From the NCBI RefSeq assembly GCF_024623065.1, contig NZ_JANJZR010000001.1:62001-126000 (forward strand): a stretch of 64,000 nt of DNA. Direction: 5' to 3'. Made by a program: the position numbers and the translations under genes. Below the pieces are notes generated by a model. The model saw only the letters and a list, made by a program, of their open reading frames with translations. It had not been told where the DNA came from and made no database searches. This document shows positions 1-9,004 of this stretch, piece by piece (positions within the stretch are counted from its first letter, which is position 1; every line of letters starts with the position of its first letter). This DNA is from Bacteroides acidifaciens. GTDB taxonomy: Bacteria; Bacteroidota; Bacteroidia; Bacteroidales; Bacteroidaceae.

Positions 1-636
1 GCCATGTTGTTGATGATTGACTACGGAATCTTCTACGAATTCATTCCATTGGAAGAAGTGGACAAGGAAAATCCGCGGGCATATTGCCTTGAAGAGGTAG
101 AGTTGAACAAGAATTACGCAATGGTGATTTCCACTTCCTGTGGTTTGTGGAGATACATGATCGGTGATACTGTGAAGTTTACAAGTAAGAATCCTTATAA
201 GTTTGTTATCACGGGCAGAACGAAGCATTTCATCAATGCCTTCGGTGAGGAATTGATTGTGGACAATGCTGAAAAGGGACTGGCCAAGGCTTGCGCAGAA
301 ACAGGAGCACAGGTTTGTGAGTATTCTGCGGCACCCGTCTTTATGGATGAGAATGCAAAATGCCGTCACCAATGGCTGATAGAATTTGCCAAGATGCCGG
401 ATTCTGTTGAGAAGTTTGCGGCGATACTGGATGCTACTCTGAAAGAGGTCAATTCTGACTATGAGGCAAAACGGTGGAAGGATATTGCATTGCAGCCATT
501 AGAAGTAATTGTTGCCCGCCAGGGATTGTTCCATGATTGGATGGCCCAAAGAGGAAAATTAGGGGGACAACACAAAGTGCCTAGATTGAGTAATACGAGA
601 GAGTACATTGAGACGATGTTGCCGTTGAATCAGTAA
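1..636 (+). CDS. GH3 auxin-responsive promoter family protein, 3' end only
   Basis: This is the C-terminal part of a GH3-family protein. The reading frame is already open at base 1, so the true start lies before the window and the first in-frame ATG at 4 is not a start. GH3 proteins are adenylate-forming enzymes; plant members join amino acids to acyl acids such as auxin, and the role of the bacterial members is unknown. The visible part has a YRMIGD-like motif (RYMIGDTVKF), the GRTKHFINAFGEEL segment typical of the family's C-terminal subdomain, and an ending QHKVPRLSNTREY that is characteristic of the family. The stop at 634-636 is followed by a 74-bp gap to the convergent mnmA. The family call is firm; the reaction is not known. 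Confidence 0.85.
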   Translation, partial: AMLLMIDYGIFYEFIPLEEVDKENPRAYCLEEVELNKNYAMVISTSCGLWRYMIGDTVKFTSKNPYKFVITGRTKHFINAFGEELIVDNAEKGLAKACAETGAQVCEYSAAPVFMDENAKCRHQWLIEFAKMPDSVEKFAAILDATLKEVNSDYEAKRWKDIALQPLEVIVARQGLFHDWMAQRGKLGGQHKVPRLSNTREYIETMLPLNQ

Positions 637-710
637 TATTCTTTTTCTATCGTCTTGATACGAAAGAGCCGGGAAACCATGCGGGGTGTTCGCTGCGGAC
701 ACTGAGATGA

Positions 711-1871
711 TTATCGGGATTCAATTATAATTCCGCCACCTAGTAGCAAACCGTCTTTATAGAATGCTGCGGCTTGCCCAGGCGCAATGGCGGTTAAAGG
801 TTCATGAAGTTGTACGTGGAGTTTGTTGTCAGAAGTAATGGTGACTGTACAGTGGTTTTCCTGTTTACGATATCGTATCTTCACGATAATATCAGAATGC
901 CCCAGGATACGTTCGCGGTTCACGATATTCCAGTCCTTCAACCACATTTCTGTTTTTTCCAAGGCAGAGAGAGAGGATAATACCACTTCATTCTTCTCTG
1001 TATTTATCTCTTTTACAAAAACAGGGCGGTTCAGATGAACACCCAGTCCACGTCTTTGGCCAATGGTATAAAAAGGGTATCCTTCGTGCCAAGCTATGAA
1101 ATTCCCCTTTTCATCGACAAACCTTCCTCGTTTGACCATTGCTGACCACGGCTGACTATTGCCGACCAATGTCTGACCATTGCTGACCAATGTCTGACCA
1201 TTGCTGACCAATGTCTGACTATTTCTGACCAATGTCTGACCATTGCTGACCAACCAGTTTTTCAGGAAGTTCCGGTAGTCCATCGGGCAAAAACAGACGC
1301 CAATACTATCCTTTTTAGTGGCGACTTTTTGGAAGCCACGTTCAGCCGCCCAGGCACGGGCTTCAACTTTCGTAATTCCTCCCATTGGCAGAAGAATTCT
1401 GCTGAGTATATCTTGCTTCAAGCCCCACAGAAAAAAGGACTGGTCTTTGTCCGGGTCAACGGCATGCGTAATATAGTAAGTATCTTCTAGCTTTACTTTT
1501 TGAACATAGTGACCGGTAGCAATGTAAAAGATGCCCATTTCATCAGCAATTTCGGCAAGCAGAGGCCACTTTAGACGGTTATTGCACAATGTGCAAGGCA
1601 CAGGGGTATGACCCGCTAAATATTCATGCACAAAATACTCAAGGATTTGCTTGTTGAAAACTTCACGGGCATCGTAGGTTATATGGCGAATACCCAGACG
1701 TTCTGCCAGATTACGGGCATCTTCCAGATATTCGGTCGATTCGTTCAGTTCATAAAAACGGAAAGTGACTCCGGTTACCTCATAACCGGCTTCCAGCAGT
1801 CTCATGGCAGCTACAGAACTATCCGTTCCACCACTCATACCTAACAATACTCGTTTGTTTTCTTCCATCAT
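711..1871 (-). CDS. mnmA: tRNA-specific 2-thiouridylase MnmA with an in-frame repeat insertion
   Basis: MnmA thiolates U34 of tRNA Lys, Glu and Gln in the cytoplasm, using ATP and a sulfur relay. The ATP PP-loop is SGGTDSS at residues 13-19. The two catalytic cysteines match E. coli C102 and C199: C96 in CTLCN and C193 in [15 protein letters not shown], a family hallmark, follows later. At 386 residues it has normal length overall, but residues 208-242 are five copies of a seven-residue unit, VxNxQTL, encoded by a 21-bp tandem DNA repeat. The insertion lies between the FLKNWL helix and GRFVDEKGN, where other MnmA proteins have a short linker, so the fold and active site should survive. The start is ATG 1871 or the adjacent ATG 1868; a -7-like box ends only 4 bp upstream, which suggests a leaderless mRNA. 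Bacteroides usually carry two mnmA paralogues. Confidence 0.93.
   Translation of the reverse strand: MMEENKRVLLGMSGGTDSSVAAMRLLEAGYEVTGVTFRFYELNESTEYLEDARNLAERLGIRHITYDAREVFNKQILEYFVHEYLAGHTPVPCTLCNNRLKWPLLAEIADEMGIFYIATGHYVQKVKLEDTYYITHAVDPDKDQSFFLWGLKQDILSRILLPMGGITKVEARAWAAERGFQKVATKKDSIGVCFCPMDYRNFLKNWLVSNGQTLVRNSQTLVSNGQTLVSNGQTLVGNSQPWSAMVKRGRFVDEKGNFIAWHEGYPFYTIGQRRGLGVHLNRPVFVKEINTEKNEVVLSSLSALEKTEMWLKDWNIVNRERILGHSDIIVKIRYRKQENHCTVTITSDNKLHVQLHEPLTAIAPGQAAAFYKDGLLLGGGIIIESR
1131..1255. repeat. 21-bp tandem repeat inside mnmA
   Basis: About 5.5 copies of a 21-bp unit. Each unit carries an imperfect palindrome CATTG-CTGAC-CAATG followed by TCTGAC. Because 21 is a multiple of three, copies can be gained or lost without breaking the mnmA frame. 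The copy nearest the gene's 3' side is degenerate (CCACGGCTGACTATTGCCG), as expected of an older edge. Confidence 0.92.
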
Positions 1872-1875
1872 GCTG

Positions 1876-1883
1876 CAAAATTA
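1876..1883 (-). promoter_or_regulatory. candidate -7 box for mnmA
   Basis: On the minus strand the bases read TAATTTTG, matching the Bacteroides -7 consensus TAnnTTTG. Only CAGC separates it from the ATG, so transcription would begin at or next to the start codon. No clear -33 TTTG was identified. Confidence 0.45.
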
Positions 1884-1962
1884 AGGATTTTCCCGTATCT
1901 TTCCTCCAAAGAAAAAAGTCTTTTCTTTATTCAGCCGGTGTACAAATCTCGCGATTTATATA

Positions 1963-1970
1963 TAAATTTG
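1963..1970 (+). promoter_or_regulatory. candidate -7 box for the HAD phosphatase gene
   Basis: TAAATTTG fits the Bacteroides -7 consensus and lies 17 bp before the ATG at 1988, giving a leader of roughly a dozen bases. The -33 element is not obvious. Confidence 0.4.
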
Positions 1971-1987
1971 CACAAAAATGGCACTAT

Positions 1988-2794
1988 ATGAAATATAAAC
2001 TTATCGTGCTCGATCTTGACGGCACACTCACTAATTCCCAAAAAGAGATTACTCCCCGCAACAAGGAGACATTGATACGTGTACAAGAACAGGGCGTCCG
2101 GTTGGTACTGGCTTCCGGACGACCGACTTACGGCATCGTCCCGCTGGCAAACGAACTACGTATGAATGAATTCGGCGGATTCATCCTGTCTTATAACGGG
2201 GGAGAAATCATCAATTGGAAAACCCGGGAAATGATATACGAAAATGTTCTCCCCAATGATATTGTTCCGGTGCTTTATGAAAGTGCGCGCGCTCACCATC
2301 TGAGTATATTAACTTATGACGGAGCACAAATCGTGACCGAGAACTCCCAAGACCCATATGTACAGAAAGAAGCTTTCCTGAATAAAATGGAAGTGCGCGA
2401 AACGAACGATTTCCTGACAGACATCACACTGCCGGTAGCTAAATGCCTGATTGTAGGAGATGCCGACAAACTCATTCCACTGGAAGCCGAACTTTGTCTC
2501 CGGTTGCAAGGACGCATCAACGTCTTCCGTTCAGAACCTTATTTTCTCGAATTAGTCCCGCAGGGAATCGACAAAGCCTTGTCTCTCGGTGTCCTATTAA
2601 AAAAAACAGGAATAGGACGCGAAGAAATCATAGCCATGGGTGATGGTTACAACGATTTGTCGATGATAAAGTTTGCAGGATTAGGCATTGCCATGGGCAA
2701 TGCACAGGAACCGGTGAAAAAAGCGGCGGATTATATCACTTCAAGCAATGAAGAAGACGGCGTAGCCGAAGCAATCCATAAGTTTCTCTATTAA
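1988..2794 (+). CDS. Cof-type HAD-IIB family phosphatase
   Basis: This is a cytoplasmic haloacid dehalogenase-superfamily phosphatase of the Cof/YbiV type. Such enzymes dephosphorylate sugar phosphates, FMN or similar metabolites with Mg2+ and an aspartyl-phosphate intermediate. Motif I is LDLDGTLT near the N-terminus (nucleophile D9, acid/base D11). A Ser/Gly motif (LASGRPTYG) follows, and the C-terminal motif is GDGYNDLSMI, where the metal-binding aspartates sit. The cap domain in the middle is the IIB type. At 268 residues it has the family's usual length. It lies 65 bp before cysS on the same strand, but a separate promoter-like box precedes cysS. The substrate cannot be read from sequence. 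Confidence 0.9.
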   Translation: MKYKLIVLDLDGTLTNSQKEITPRNKETLIRVQEQGVRLVLASGRPTYGIVPLANELRMNEFGGFILSYNGGEIINWKTREMIYENVLPNDIVPVLYESARAHHLSILTYDGAQIVTENSQDPYVQKEAFLNKMEVRETNDFLTDITLPVAKCLIVGDADKLIPLEAELCLRLQGRINVFRSEPYFLELVPQGIDKALSLGVLLKKTGIGREEIIAMGDGYNDLSMIKFAGLGIAMGNAQEPVKKAADYITSSNEEDGVAEAIHKFLY

Positions 2795-2822
2795 CAATAG
2801 GACGCATATTCAGATTTTATAC

Positions 2823-2830
2823 TAACTTTG
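2823..2830 (+). promoter_or_regulatory. candidate -7 box for cysS
   Basis: TAACTTTG matches the Bacteroides -7 consensus 29 bp before the cysS ATG. Confidence 0.45.
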
Positions 2831-2859
2831 CCACTCCAATAAAACAAATATAAAATGTT

Positions 2860-4341
2860 ATGGAACATCAACTTACCATCTACAACACCTTAGACAGAAA
2901 GAAAGAGACCTTCGTGCCGCTTCATGCCCCCCATGTAGGCATGTACGTGTGCGGACCGACTGTTTACGGAGATGCCCACCTAGGACATGCCCGCCCGGCT
3001 ATTACTTTTGATGTATTATTCCGCTATCTCACCCATCTAGGATACAAAGTACGCTATGTACGTAATATTACCGACGTAGGTCATTTGGAACATGACGCCG
3101 ACGAAGGAGAAGACAAGATTGCCAAAAAAGCACGTCTGGAAGAACTGGAGCCGATGGAAGTTGTTCAGTATTACCTGAACCGTTACCACAAAGCAATGGA
3201 AGCACTGAACGTACTCCCTCCAAGCATCGAGCCGCATGCCTCAGGGCATATCATCGAGCAAATCCAACTGGTACAGAAGATTCTGGATGCAGGATATGCC
3301 TATGAAAGCGAAGGCTCCGTCTACTTCGACGTAGCCAAATACAACAAAGACCACCATTACGGAAAACTATCCGGACGCAATCTGGACGACGTGCTGAATA
3401 CCACCCGCGACCTCGACGGACAAAGCGAAAAACGCAATCCCGCCGACTTCGCCCTTTGGAAAAAAGCACAATCGGAACACATCATGCGCTGGCCGTCTCC
3501 CTGGAGCGACGGTTTCCCCGGATGGCACGCCGAATGTACCGCCATGGGGCGCAAATACCTGGGCGAACACTTCGATATCCACGGAGGAGGAATGGACCTG
3601 ATTTTCCCGCATCATGAATGTGAAATCGCACAATCGGTAGCCTCACAAGGCGATGACATGGTCCACTACTGGATGCACAACAACATGATTACCATCAACG
3701 GAACCAAGATGGGCAAATCACTCGGTAACTTCATCACCTTGGACGAATTCTTCAACGGCACCCATAAGCTGCTGGCACAAGCCTACACACCAATGACCAT
3801 CCGTTTCTTCATCCTGCAAGCTCACTACCGCAGCACGGTAGACTTTAGCAATGAAGCACTGCAAGCAGCGGAAAAAGGGCTGCAACGACTGATGGAAGCC
3901 ATCGACGCATTGGATAAGATTACTCCCGCACCGGCAACTTCTGCGGGAATCAATGTGAAAGAACTGCGCGCCAAATGCCATGAAGCAATGAATGACGACT
4001 TGAACACACCGATTGTCATCGCACAGCTTTTCGAAGGTGCCCGCATCATCAACAATATCATTGCCGGCAATGCCACCATATCTGCCGAAGACCTGAAAGA
4101 CTTGAAAGAAACATTCCATCTGTTCAGCTTCGACATCATGGGATTGAAAGAAGAAAAAGGTTCTTCCGATGGCCGTGAAGCAGCCTACGGCAAGGTAGTA
4201 GACATGTTGTTGGAGCAACGCATGAAAGCAAAAGCCAATAAAGACTGGGCTACTTCCGATGAAATTCGTAATACATTGACTGCACTCGGATTTGAGGTAA
4301 AAGATACGAAAGACGGTTTCGAGTGGAGATTGAATAAATAA
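2860..4341 (+). CDS. cysS: cysteine--tRNA ligase
   Basis: This class I aminoacyl-tRNA synthetase charges tRNA-Cys with cysteine in the cytoplasm. The zinc-binding site that recognises cysteine begins with C31 in [13 protein letters not shown]; the HLGH at 40-43 is the HIGH signature. GWHAEC and PHHECEIAQ supply further zinc ligands, and TKMGKSLGN is the KMSKS loop. The C-terminal helical anticodon-binding domain ends in [13 protein letters not shown]. At 493 residues it is slightly longer than the E. coli enzyme but normal for Bacteroidetes. The gene ends at a strong hairpin shared with the convergent chondroitinase gene. Confidence 0.97.
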   Translation: MEHQLTIYNTLDRKKETFVPLHAPHVGMYVCGPTVYGDAHLGHARPAITFDVLFRYLTHLGYKVRYVRNITDVGHLEHDADEGEDKIAKKARLEELEPMEVVQYYLNRYHKAMEALNVLPPSIEPHASGHIIEQIQLVQKILDAGYAYESEGSVYFDVAKYNKDHHYGKLSGRNLDDVLNTTRDLDGQSEKRNPADFALWKKAQSEHIMRWPSPWSDGFPGWHAECTAMGRKYLGEHFDIHGGGMDLIFPHHECEIAQSVASQGDDMVHYWMHNNMITINGTKMGKSLGNFITLDEFFNGTHKLLAQAYTPMTIRFFILQAHYRSTVDFSNEALQAAEKGLQRLMEAIDALDKITPAPATSAGINVKELRAKCHEAMNDDLNTPIVIAQLFEGARIINNIIAGNATISAEDLKDLKETFHLFSFDIMGLKEEKGSSDGREAAYGKVVDMLLEQRMKAKANKDWATSDEIRNTLTALGFEVKDTKDGFEWRLNK

Positions 4342-4374
4342 AATGAGAAACAACGCACCTCACAGTACAAACTA

Positions 4375-4419
4375 AAAATAAAGAAGACCGGCTCATCACG
4401 AACCGGTCTTCTTTATTTT
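4375..4419. terminator. bidirectional terminator between cysS and the PL8 gene
   Basis: A perfect 17-bp inverted repeat (arms 4375-4391 and 4403-4419) with an 11-base loop. The arms begin in A-rich and end in T-rich sequence, so the hairpin carries a U-tract when read in either direction. It serves the convergent genes on both sides. Confidence 0.9.
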
Positions 4420-4421
4420 CA

Positions 4422-7283
4422 TTACTTTTCATGCATGAGCATTTCAACAGGTTGCCCATGTTGGCAAGTTACCGTCAATACGGTATTCTCTCCCTGTTGC
4501 TCCAACTGAATATTTTCCATCGGAACCGTCAATGTCCAGTGCCCCTTCAAGCGTATCTTCTTACGGATAGGACGGCTCGATTCCTTCGTCGTATAAGCCT
4601 TCTCTTTTATATTCAGATTAGGGTCACAGACACTCAGACGGATACCTTTATCCGGTTCCCTCATATACATTACCATCGTTTCAGCAGGAATAGCGGAAAT
4701 CAGTTTGTCACCGTCGGGGCGGTAAGTTTCAAAAGCAGCATATGCCGTAATCCCTGTTTTTTTATCATATACCACATGAGCTGTCTGATTGCGTTGCAAG
4801 ACCTCATATGTCGGAGTTTTACGCACTTCATCCAAATCAGTGGCAGAGGGTTGTATCAACACCATATATTCATACGTTCCATCCTTCGGAGCCTTACCAT
4901 GCTCAATCCAAGCCGAGGAGAACTTTCCCTTAGTCACCGCACGGGTCTTTTCATGGCGTGACTCCTGTTCCGCAACCTGCGAACGCACAGTTCCGTCTAC
5001 GACATGATAATAATTATCATAGCCGTCATGCAACCAATAAGCCCCCTTTCCTACTTTAGAATCCACTCCATTGTATTTGGTCTGGAAAAGGGTCGTTTCC
5101 GTCGGATAATCCGCGTTACTGTTTGTTATACCCGTTCCCAGACAAATCATCCGGTTATCAAAGCAGAATACAGATTTACGGGCAACGAAATCCGGTGTAA
5201 AGTTCTTATAGTCACGTTCCATCAGCTTCATGGCAAACATGCCATTCTTCCCTTCCAAAGAACTGCTGCCTGAGAAATTCTCTTTAGAATGAGCCATGGT
5301 AGTTCCCTTCAGCGGGCTATCCAACAGTTCGAAAGGTAAATGAATGGTCGTAGTACCGGGCAAACGGTTCCAGTCCCATCCTTCCTGTACAAAGCCGCTG
5401 CCGGCGCGTGAAACGGGATTTCCCTTGCCCATAATCTGCACCGAGCCATAACTCTGATAACGTCCGTAACGATTGTCCTTCACATAAATTTCAGAACCCC
5501 ATACATCAGTCGTATATCCTTTCAGTGTCACCATCCAGTCCGCACGGCGAAAAATACCTGCCGAGCCGTAGTTGTAGACAAAAAAGCCTTGCGGAGCCTG
5601 TGCCGGCTGCACACCCTCTTTCTTAAAGAAACGTGCATTCGGAGTATCTTCGTTGCGCACGAGACGCAAATAGTCGGCAGCCAGTCCACGATCAAACGTA
5701 TTTCCCTGGCCCGATAAATCGCCGGACAAAGCTATATTAGCAAATGCTTCGATATCATCGCTTCCCATCTTCCCTCCAAAAGGATGACGTCCGCTGATAC
5801 CGATACCCCACTCATAAAGATTGCAATAATTGCGCATAGCAATGAAAGCGGACTTCATATGCTGACGTGCCTCTTTTGTCAGTTCAAAGCTCGTCCCATT
5901 AGTGAAAGCGATGAATTGTCCCACTGTAGCCAATACACCGGTGGTATAGCCCGGATAGAAACCGCCGTGATGGAAAGTAGTGCCGTCCACTTTTATACCG
6001 CCAATCGTTCCTGGCGTATATCGCAAGGAAGAAGACAGCCAACGGGATAAGCCGTTCAAAGCCTGTTCCTGTTCTCTGGCATCGGGGAACATCATAGCAG
6101 AGATAAATTTCGCCATCAATAACGTATGCCAGGAGTCCAGCAGTTCGTCACGCGCCGGGGGACAAGGCTGGCGGGTTTCCTGCAAAGCCGCCCAAAAACG
6201 CAACGTAGAGAGATAAGCGTCCCGATGAGGATGTTTATAAATCAAATCACGTATCAACCAGGCAGTCGTATATATCTTACGAATCTGATAACCATAATGA
6301 TGATTCGTCCCCATACCGCTACCGTATGCAAATCCCTGGTCAATAGCATAATCGAATACGGTGAAATAATTCTTCTTCGACGTTTCATTCTGATTATAAT
6401 AAGCGTCATAAGCAAAGCCGGAAAGCATGGTTTCAATATCATTCCATGACATTTCCCCTTTCTTCTTGTCCTGTTCGTCGGGTGCCACAATAGGTGTCCC
6501 TATAAATCCCGTTCCGGCAATGGACGGGCTAATTGCAGCTTTCTCAAATGTCTTATAAGCAGCATTAATAGCTCCCTGCGGTGCTTTTTTCACTTCAAGA
6601 AAGTCAGTCAGCCGCTGTTCGATGGTTTTCAGTTCTTTCTTTTGCCGACCGGTCAACTTAGATGCTAACGGGACATCATATGATTGCTGTTCCCACTTCC
6701 ACACGAGACACCAGTGCCAGAGGTCACGATTAGACAAGCCGTTATTGGACGGCAATTGCTGGTCGGGAGTAGTGCGAAGATTCATCTTCTTCTCAGGAAA
6801 AGTCAGACGGTCAAGGAAAATACGTCCTTTCCGGTTGGGAGCAACCAGCCGGTAAGCAACGATATTCTTGTCGTTCTTCCCTCCTTTCATATACTCGAAA
6901 GAAATCCAGCACGCACGCCAACCGGCTGCCTGCAAATGATAAGAGAACCAATAAGAGACTTCGCCCGCCTTATTCAGAAACTCGAAACGGATAGAATCCT
7001 GCTGCGGTTTCTCATTATAAATCCACAAAGTAATGCCAAACTGCTTCTCTTTCTTCGCATTGAGTGATAAAGGAGAGATTTGAACATTTAAAGCAGAACC
7101 GGGTTGAAAATCCCATTCCAGGCTGCTCTCCCCCTCTTTATAAAAGAGAGAGGATGCTTTCAGTTCTCCTTTTCCCGAAATTTTGAACGCTTCAGGCACT
7201 CCGTCTTCAAAGCCGATGAATTGGGCACAAGCGGAAGAGATACTTCCAAGCAATAATAGTATGATGAAACAAGTATTTTTCAT
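4422..7283 (-). CDS. PL8 family chondroitin sulfate ABC-type lyase
   Basis: A secreted polysaccharide lyase that cleaves chondroitin/dermatan sulfate, and perhaps hyaluronan, by beta-elimination to unsaturated disaccharides. The N-terminus is a signal peptide ending near SACAQ, followed by a jelly-roll carbohydrate-binding domain, the alpha/alpha-toroid catalytic domain, and C-terminal beta-sandwiches. The PL8 catalytic pair appears as H439 and Y446 in HHGGFYPGY, with the seven-residue spacing known for H501/Y508 of Proteus chondroitinase ABC; R499 in SGRHPFGG matches R560. The length (953) is close to the Bacteroides enzymes. It is the last gene of an operon with the sulfatase (42-bp gap) and GH88 gene. 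The nearest known relative by order and family is B. thetaiotaomicron BT3350. Exact substrate preference is inferred. Confidence 0.9.
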   Translation of the reverse strand: MKNTCFIILLLLGSISSACAQFIGFEDGVPEAFKISGKGELKASSLFYKEGESSLEWDFQPGSALNVQISPLSLNAKKEKQFGITLWIYNEKPQQDSIRFEFLNKAGEVSYWFSYHLQAAGWRACWISFEYMKGGKNDKNIVAYRLVAPNRKGRIFLDRLTFPEKKMNLRTTPDQQLPSNNGLSNRDLWHWCLVWKWEQQSYDVPLASKLTGRQKKELKTIEQRLTDFLEVKKAPQGAINAAYKTFEKAAISPSIAGTGFIGTPIVAPDEQDKKKGEMSWNDIETMLSGFAYDAYYNQNETSKKNYFTVFDYAIDQGFAYGSGMGTNHHYGYQIRKIYTTAWLIRDLIYKHPHRDAYLSTLRFWAALQETRQPCPPARDELLDSWHTLLMAKFISAMMFPDAREQEQALNGLSRWLSSSLRYTPGTIGGIKVDGTTFHHGGFYPGYTTGVLATVGQFIAFTNGTSFELTKEARQHMKSAFIAMRNYCNLYEWGIGISGRHPFGGKMGSDDIEAFANIALSGDLSGQGNTFDRGLAADYLRLVRNEDTPNARFFKKEGVQPAQAPQGFFVYNYGSAGIFRRADWMVTLKGYTTDVWGSEIYVKDNRYGRYQSYGSVQIMGKGNPVSRAGSGFVQEGWDWNRLPGTTTIHLPFELLDSPLKGTTMAHSKENFSGSSSLEGKNGMFAMKLMERDYKNFTPDFVARKSVFCFDNRMICLGTGITNSNADYPTETTLFQTKYNGVDSKVGKGAYWLHDGYDNYYHVVDGTVRSQVAEQESRHEKTRAVTKGKFSSAWIEHGKAPKDGTYEYMVLIQPSATDLDEVRKTPTYEVLQRNQTAHVVYDKKTGITAYAAFETYRPDGDKLISAIPAETMVMYMREPDKGIRLSVCDPNLNIKEKAYTTKESSRPIRKKIRLKGHWTLTVPMENIQLEQQGENTVLTVTCQHGQPVEMLMHEK

Positions 7284-7325
7284 TCAATCGCATATTAAAT
7301 TTTCATTCAACTACATAGGTTCCTA

Positions 7326-8876
7326 TTAATAAGGAATTCTATCCGACAGAATCTTTTCCGTGTACCAAGGATCGTCAATTTCCTTTAGCATAATTCCCAT
7401 TTCACGATAAAGTCGCTCCACGACTTCCTTATTTTCTTCCAAAGGCAGGTTGTGCAACTGATAAGGATCATTCAAGTCATCAAACAGAAGGCTCTTCTTT
7501 AGTTGCTTCGTATTGCGGTCGATATATAAAGCCAATGTATATTGTGCGGTCTTGATACCTCTCGAAGAAGGGAAATAAGTCTGTACCAATCCGTTTTCAT
7601 CCTTTTCACCGTCCAAATTCTGGATATACAGCGCACCCGCCGGGCGGACAATTTCCGCCTTTTCATCGAAGAAAAGAGGAGCAAAGTTACGCCCTTGCAC
7701 TTCTGCCGGAATAGAATCACCCAATCCGCACAAACCAAGCACAGTAGGCATAATATCCGGTGATGACAGCAGCAAGTCATCTACTCCCGGTTGAATCTTG
7801 CCCGGAAAACGTACGATAAACGGAATATTCATTGATTCGGAGTAAGGCGAGTTCTTCGGGTCTTCGATACGTTGGCTGCACATCGTCTCGCCATGGTCGG
7901 AAGCGAAGATAACAACCGTATTCTTATCCAGTCCCAAGTCTTTCAGCGTTTCCAGAATCTGACCGAAGGCACGGTCCACTCCCGTTACAGAAGCAAAATA
8001 ATAACGGGCAGATTCCGCCTTTTTCATCTTCAGGTCTACGTTCGGACGAACCAGCAAGCTATCCAAAGGTTTATCCTTGTAAAAGTTGAAATCCTGCTCT
8101 TCGCAGTCGTCCAAAGAACGATACGGACTATGAGGCGGGTTCATGCCTACCATAATAAAGAAAGGTTTCTTTGTATCGCGCACGTTACCCTCATTCTTCA
8201 GATATGAAACCACCTTGCCCGATTCATGCAAAGGCGACCATTCTTTCGGGTCGTGTCTTTTGCCGTCCGTATCCCAATAGTGAGGATTCTTATGTTCATC
8301 AAACGTACCGTAAGAATACCAGTAGTTAAATCCGTGACGACGCTCTTTCGGAGTATAAGCATCCCATGCCGGTCGTTTGGATTCTACATATTGTCCCGGG
8401 TGTTCGGGATCGTTCGGAGTCGGAAAATCGGCATGAAGTTTTCCGAAATAAGCACAGTCATAACCGGCTTTGCTGAACACATCACCGATACATTCGGCAT
8501 CCTCGCGCAACGAACTGATGGGACGCGTAGAATTACAGTTCAAAGGCACACCGCTCCGATTGGGATACATACCAGTCAATAACATTCCACGATGAGGGCT
8601 ACTCAGCGGACAGTTGCTCTGTGCAGAAGACAACACCATGGATTCGCGGGCAAACGCATCCAGATTGGGGGTATGAACAGGATCGCCCTGAAAATTCACT
8701 TTATCCCGGAATCCGTCCTGACTCCAGAATCCCATTGCCTGGTTACGGTATTGGTCGGGAAATACATAGATAATATTGGGATGATCAGCTTGTGCCGCCA
8801 CTTGCTTTGGAACCTTGCAACCCTGTGCCGCAAACAAAGTCAGGCCACCTACCAGAAGGTTTATAGGTTTATTCAT
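7326..8876 (-). CDS. S1-family sulfatase, Ser-type; likely chondroitin 4-O-sulfatase
   Basis: This arylsulfatase-fold enzyme should remove O-sulfate from glycosaminoglycan. The start at 8876 is chosen because it gives a lipoprotein signal (LFAAQGC, lipid cysteine C20); an upstream in-frame ATG at 8921 would place extra residues before it. The formylglycine motif is S92-S-P-H-R96 followed by GMLLTG, so the nucleophile must be made from serine by an anaerobic sulfatase-maturing enzyme encoded elsewhere. Metal-binding residues include D41-Q42 and the ASDHGE segment. The order GH88-sulfatase-PL8 matches BT3348-BT3349-BT3350 of B. thetaiotaomicron, where BT3349 is reported as a chondroitin 4-O-endosulfatase; transferring that activity here is inference. 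Length 516. Confidence 0.88.
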   Translation of the reverse strand: MNKPINLLVGGLTLFAAQGCKVPKQVAAQADHPNIIYVFPDQYRNQAMGFWSQDGFRDKVNFQGDPVHTPNLDAFARESMVLSSAQSNCPLSSPHRGMLLTGMYPNRSGVPLNCNSTRPISSLREDAECIGDVFSKAGYDCAYFGKLHADFPTPNDPEHPGQYVESKRPAWDAYTPKERRHGFNYWYSYGTFDEHKNPHYWDTDGKRHDPKEWSPLHESGKVVSYLKNEGNVRDTKKPFFIMVGMNPPHSPYRSLDDCEEQDFNFYKDKPLDSLLVRPNVDLKMKKAESARYYFASVTGVDRAFGQILETLKDLGLDKNTVVIFASDHGETMCSQRIEDPKNSPYSESMNIPFIVRFPGKIQPGVDDLLLSSPDIMPTVLGLCGLGDSIPAEVQGRNFAPLFFDEKAEIVRPAGALYIQNLDGEKDENGLVQTYFPSSRGIKTAQYTLALYIDRNTKQLKKSLLFDDLNDPYQLHNLPLEENKEVVERLYREMGIMLKEIDDPWYTEKILSDRIPY

Positions 8877-8926
8877 GATAATGATAGTTAACGATAAACG
8901 GGTTATAATAAAGATACACAAACGAA

Positions 8927-8985
8927 CGAACGGTGAACGACGGACAAGCTATATACAGAAGCCTATGTTCATCATTTACCGTTCG
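8927..8985 (-). other. possible intercistronic hairpin between the GH88 and sulfatase genes
   Basis: The 128-bp gap 8877-9004 holds an 8-bp inverted repeat, CGAACGGT and ACCGTTCG, with a long loop. No U-tract follows, so it is more likely an mRNA-stability or spacer element than a terminator, if it has a function at all. Confidence 0.25.
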
Positions 8986-9004
8986 CTGTACATATCAATG
9001 AGAT

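Noticed and set aside
3718..4353. Long minus-strand frame opposite cysS
   Set aside because: Antisense shadow of a strongly conserved synthetase; cysteine- and phenylalanine-rich translation with no domain.
8927..8985. Terminator separating the GH88 and sulfatase genes
   Set aside because: The stem is short, the loop is long and no U-tract follows, and no -7 box is evident before the sulfatase gene, so one operon is the simpler reading.
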